DNA of 15,448 nt from JBFXAM01 sp050184295 (GTDB lineage: Bacteria > Planctomycetota > Phycisphaerae > UBA1845 > Fen-1342). Positions 13,389 through 15,448 of the stretch are shown one piece after another. The notes under the pieces were generated by a model, which made no database searches, was not told where the DNA came from, and saw only the letters and a program-made list of their open reading frames with translations. The stretch spans positions 1-15,448 of the forward strand of contig JBFXAM010000109.1 in NCBI GenBank assembly GCA_050184295.1, in the 5' to 3' direction. The position numbers were made by a program, and so were the translations under genes. Each line of letters begins with the position of its first letter. The stretch's first letter is position 1.

Positions 13389-15448
13389 CTACGGCGCGAG
13401 CCGCGGCTCCACACCGAGCAGGGGCGCGCCGTTCGCGTCCTCGACGTGTGCGCCGAAGCCCCAGCCGCCGGCTCCCTGGCTGATCTTCAGGAGCAGCGTA
13501 TTGCTTCCGGCGCGCAGCGCGAGCGGGACGAAGTCCTGACGTGCGCCGTATGGCCGTACGAGCCGCTTGCGGTGAATCTCCACGCCGTTCAGCCACACCT
13601 GTACGCCGTCATCGCTGCCGAGCGCGAGCACCGCCTCTCTCCTGTCGGGCGTGTGCAGATAGGTCAGCGCATACGCGACCGCGTTGTCCGACGCTCCGCA
13701 GACCCGGTTGAGATCGATCGCGAATTCGTCCGTGACTGCCGCGCCGGCCACGAGCGGCCGCTCGACTCTCCGCCACGCGATCCGCGCGCCGCCTTTGCCC
13801 TCATACGTCGCCGCAAGATCGATTTCCCCCTCTGGCGGCAGCACGCGTTCGAGACTCTCCGCAAACGGGCAGTCGAACGGACCGATCACCCACCATACGT
13901 TGATCGACGGAAAAAGCACGGGCTCCACGATCGCCGGGATGGTCCGCTCGCCCACCTCGAACGAGATTCGCACGCGCGCCCGGTCCGTTCGCACCGGACC
14001 TTCCCACGTCAGCGCGCGCGTCACCCCGAAGCCCGCATCGCCAACCGGCACGTCGCCAACCACAACGCCGGTCCGGTCCAACGAATGGTACTGCGGTGGT
14101 TCGATCTCGATCCGCCCCAGAATCGGCGCCGGCGCGCCGAGCGGCGGCGCGCGGCGCAGCCGCACTGCGAGCGTCGCCGAGCGCGCATCGTCATTGACGC
14201 CCCCGATGGTGACGTCGTAGTCGAGCCCGAGCATCAGCATCAGCACGCCGTCGGCGGCCGTCGGTGCGTCGCGGATCGCCAGTAGCGATCGAACGTGTTC
14301 GTCCCAGCGATCCACTACGTCATGCGCCAACGCCGCCGCCGCGTCGCGATCCGCCACACCGCCGTGCCAGCGCGCGAGGATGCCGCGCACGTCGGCAGGC
14401 GTGCGGTCTCCGAACACGCGTTCGGCGCGCTCGAGCAGTTGCAGCGCCGCGAGCAGGCCGCGATCCAGCGCGTCCGTCGCGTCGGCGCGCGCGTCGAACA
14501 CGAGCTCGATCACACTCGACGACTCGTCGACGCTCCCGAGGGAAACCACGGTCGCGAACGTCTCCGCATCGAAATGCCAATCCGCGACGCCGCGCTCCCA
14601 CCCGCGGCGCAGCGCGACGCCGTCCCGCCGCACCGCCGACGGGGGCGACTCGCTCCGCACGCGCACCTCATACCCCGCTGGAGTTCCGCCTCCGGCGGCT
14701 GCGCCGCGCTGACCCCCGGCGCCGTCGATCGCGCCGCGCCCGGTGGCCGTGATGCTGACCGCCACGCGGCCGCTCGCGGCGTCGTGCTCGGATCGCACTT
14801 CGGTCCGCGCGCCGGCGTGCGTGCGATACGCGTTCGATACGCCGTCATCATGGGTCAGAGTGATTCCGCCACGCGCCGCGGGGAAGATGTTCAAAATCCA
14901 CTCGCCGCTCAAGGTCGCGGCCGCGGTGCGCTGCGGTCGCGCGGTGGGAATCACCGCACTGTCGCGCGCATAGAGCAGCACGCGATCCAGCGGCGCGAGT
15001 GTGGTGAACTCGACCGGCCCCGTCCGCCGCTCGCCCGTAAACCAATCGATCCAACACCCCGGGGGCAACCAGACGCGCACTCGCGCGGCGCCGCTGGTGG
15101 GGTTCCCGGGCGCGACGACGGGCACGACGAGCAGGTCCGGACCGAAGAGGTACTCGCCGGGCGTCTCATAGGCGCGCGGTTCGTCCGGCCACTCGTAATA
15201 GAGCGGCCGGCAGAGCGGCATCCCCGTCTCATAGCACGCGCGGGCCGCTGCGGCAATGTAGGGCAGCAGCTCCTGCCGCAACCGATATGCGCCGCGGCCC
15301 GCCTCGAAGTACTGCTCGTCGAACGCCCAGATTCGCCGCTCCGCCTGCGGGCTGCTGGTCGCATGCGTCCGCATCAATGGGCTGAGCGCGCCGAACTGTA
15401 GCCAGCGAACATATACCTCCGGGTCCACCGGTCCCGGCATGTGCCCGC
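13389..15448 (-). CDS. Glycoside hydrolase family 31-type glycosidase, 5' part outside window, with extra C-terminal module
   Basis: C-terminal part (about 685 residues) of an alpha-glucosidase/alpha-xylosidase-like GH31 enzyme acting on carbohydrates; the substrate is not decidable. The frame is open at the right edge and the first residues read GHMPGPVDPEVYVRWLQFGA then LSPLMRTH, which is the late GH31 barrel (relatives read D-x-G-G before it), so ATG 15440 is internal. Also seen are LRQELLPYIAAAARACYETG, MPLCRPLYYEWPDEP and EYLFGPDLLVVPV, then the beta-sandwich with LPPGCWIDWFTGE. The nucleophile and acid/base aspartates lie upstream, outside the window, so activity cannot be judged. After a long middle region, a last module (about 13392-13905) has VWWVIGPFDCPF, AVAYALTYLHTPDRREAVLA, LGSDDGVQVWLNG and LRAGSNTLLLKISQGAGGWG, a pattern common at the ends of planctomycete and Bacteroidetes glycosidases and probably a sugar-binding or structural sandwich. 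The same-strand sigma operon begins 76 bp downstream. Confidence 0.85.
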   Translation of the reverse strand, partial: GHMPGPVDPEVYVRWLQFGALSPLMRTHATSSPQAERRIWAFDEQYFEAGRGAYRLRQELLPYIAAAARACYETGMPLCRPLYYEWPDEPRAYETPGEYLFGPDLLVVPVVAPGNPTSGAARVRVWLPPGCWIDWFTGERRTGPVEFTTLAPLDRVLLYARDSAVIPTARPQRTAAATLSGEWILNIFPAARGGITLTHDDGVSNAYRTHAGARTEVRSEHDAASGRVAVSITATGRGAIDGAGGQRGAAAGGGTPAGYEVRVRSESPPSAVRRDGVALRRGWERGVADWHFDAETFATVVSLGSVDESSSVIELVFDARADATDALDRGLLAALQLLERAERVFGDRTPADVRGILARWHGGVADRDAAAALAHDVVDRWDEHVRSLLAIRDAPTAADGVLMLMLGLDYDVTIGGVNDDARSATLAVRLRRAPPLGAPAPILGRIEIEPPQYHSLDRTGVVVGDVPVGDAGFGVTRALTWEGPVRTDRARVRISFEVGERTIPAIVEPVLFPSINVWWVIGPFDCPFAESLERVLPPEGEIDLAATYEGKGGARIAWRRVERPLVAGAAVTDEFAIDLNRVCGASDNAVAYALTYLHTPDRREAVLALGSDDGVQVWLNGVEIHRKRLVRPYGARQDFVPLALRAGSNTLLLKISQGAGGWGFGAHVEDANGAPLLGVEPRLAP

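Noticed and set aside
14295..15401. 368-residue + strand open frame
   Set aside because: Antisense to the GH31 gene, whose motifs are unmistakable; the + strand translation shows none.
15438..15440. ATG as the start of the GH31 gene
   Set aside because: The codons before it stay open and read GH, fitting the conserved D-x-G-G region of GH31; a protein starting here would lack the catalytic aspartates.
1..15448. tRNA, rRNA, CRISPR arrays, insertion sequences, prophage genes
   Set aside because: No cloverleaf-like tRNA ends, no regular spacer-repeat array, no transposase or integrase motifs and no flanking terminal repeats were seen on reading both strands.

Overview
The window is high-GC, gene-dense bacterial DNA that best fits a Planctomycetota genome, Phycisphaerae-like by gene style. 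This rests on three kinds of envelope protein occurring together: two secreted proteins ending in a PEP-CTERM sorting signal (VPEP, hydrophobic stretch, RRR), two large beta-propeller proteins ending in dockerin-like calcium-binding repeats (GDLNCDG...NADVNGDG), and outer-membrane and lipoprotein genes typical of a diderm. The lineage is inferred from these styles and not from a marker gene.

Layout. A GNAT acetyltransferase (RimJ/RimL type) runs in from the left edge on the + strand. From about 0.8 to 9.1 kb everything is on the - strand: a PEP-CTERM propeller-like protein (833-1660), two collinear paralogues of a secreted beta-propeller/dockerin protein (2026-4266 and 4814-7000), and an ammonium transporter followed by a P-II regulator (amt 7858-9144, P-II 7479-7838, 19 bp apart). 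A second PEP-CTERM protein (9542-10336) lies divergently from amt on the + strand. It ends at a strong hairpin (10370-10401) shared with the converging - strand operon.

That operon reads from right to left: ECF sigma factor (12701-13312), zinc-finger anti-sigma factor (11787-12704), HMA-domain putative lipoprotein (11357-11815) and outer-membrane beta-barrel protein (10509-11360). ATGA stop/start overlaps join the first pair and the last pair, and a short overlap joins the middle, so the four genes are probably co-translated. The anti-sigma factor's extracytoplasmic part is rich in His and Cys, and the next gene carries a CxxC heavy-metal-associated domain outside the cytoplasmic membrane. 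The simplest reading is an envelope system that senses and handles a metal; this is the most interesting unit in the window. Upstream on the same strand is the C-terminal two thirds or so of a GH31-type glycosidase (13389 to the right edge), which carries an extra C-terminal module.

How the genes work together. Amt and P-II form the usual ammonium-uptake and nitrogen-sensing pair, although this P-II lacks the usual modifiable T-loop tyrosine. The propeller/dockerin and PEP-CTERM proteins are exported surface or matrix proteins of unknown role. No exosortase, cohesin, tRNA, rRNA, CRISPR array or insertion sequence was seen. The + strand ORFs lying across the - strand genes are judged to be high-GC shadows.
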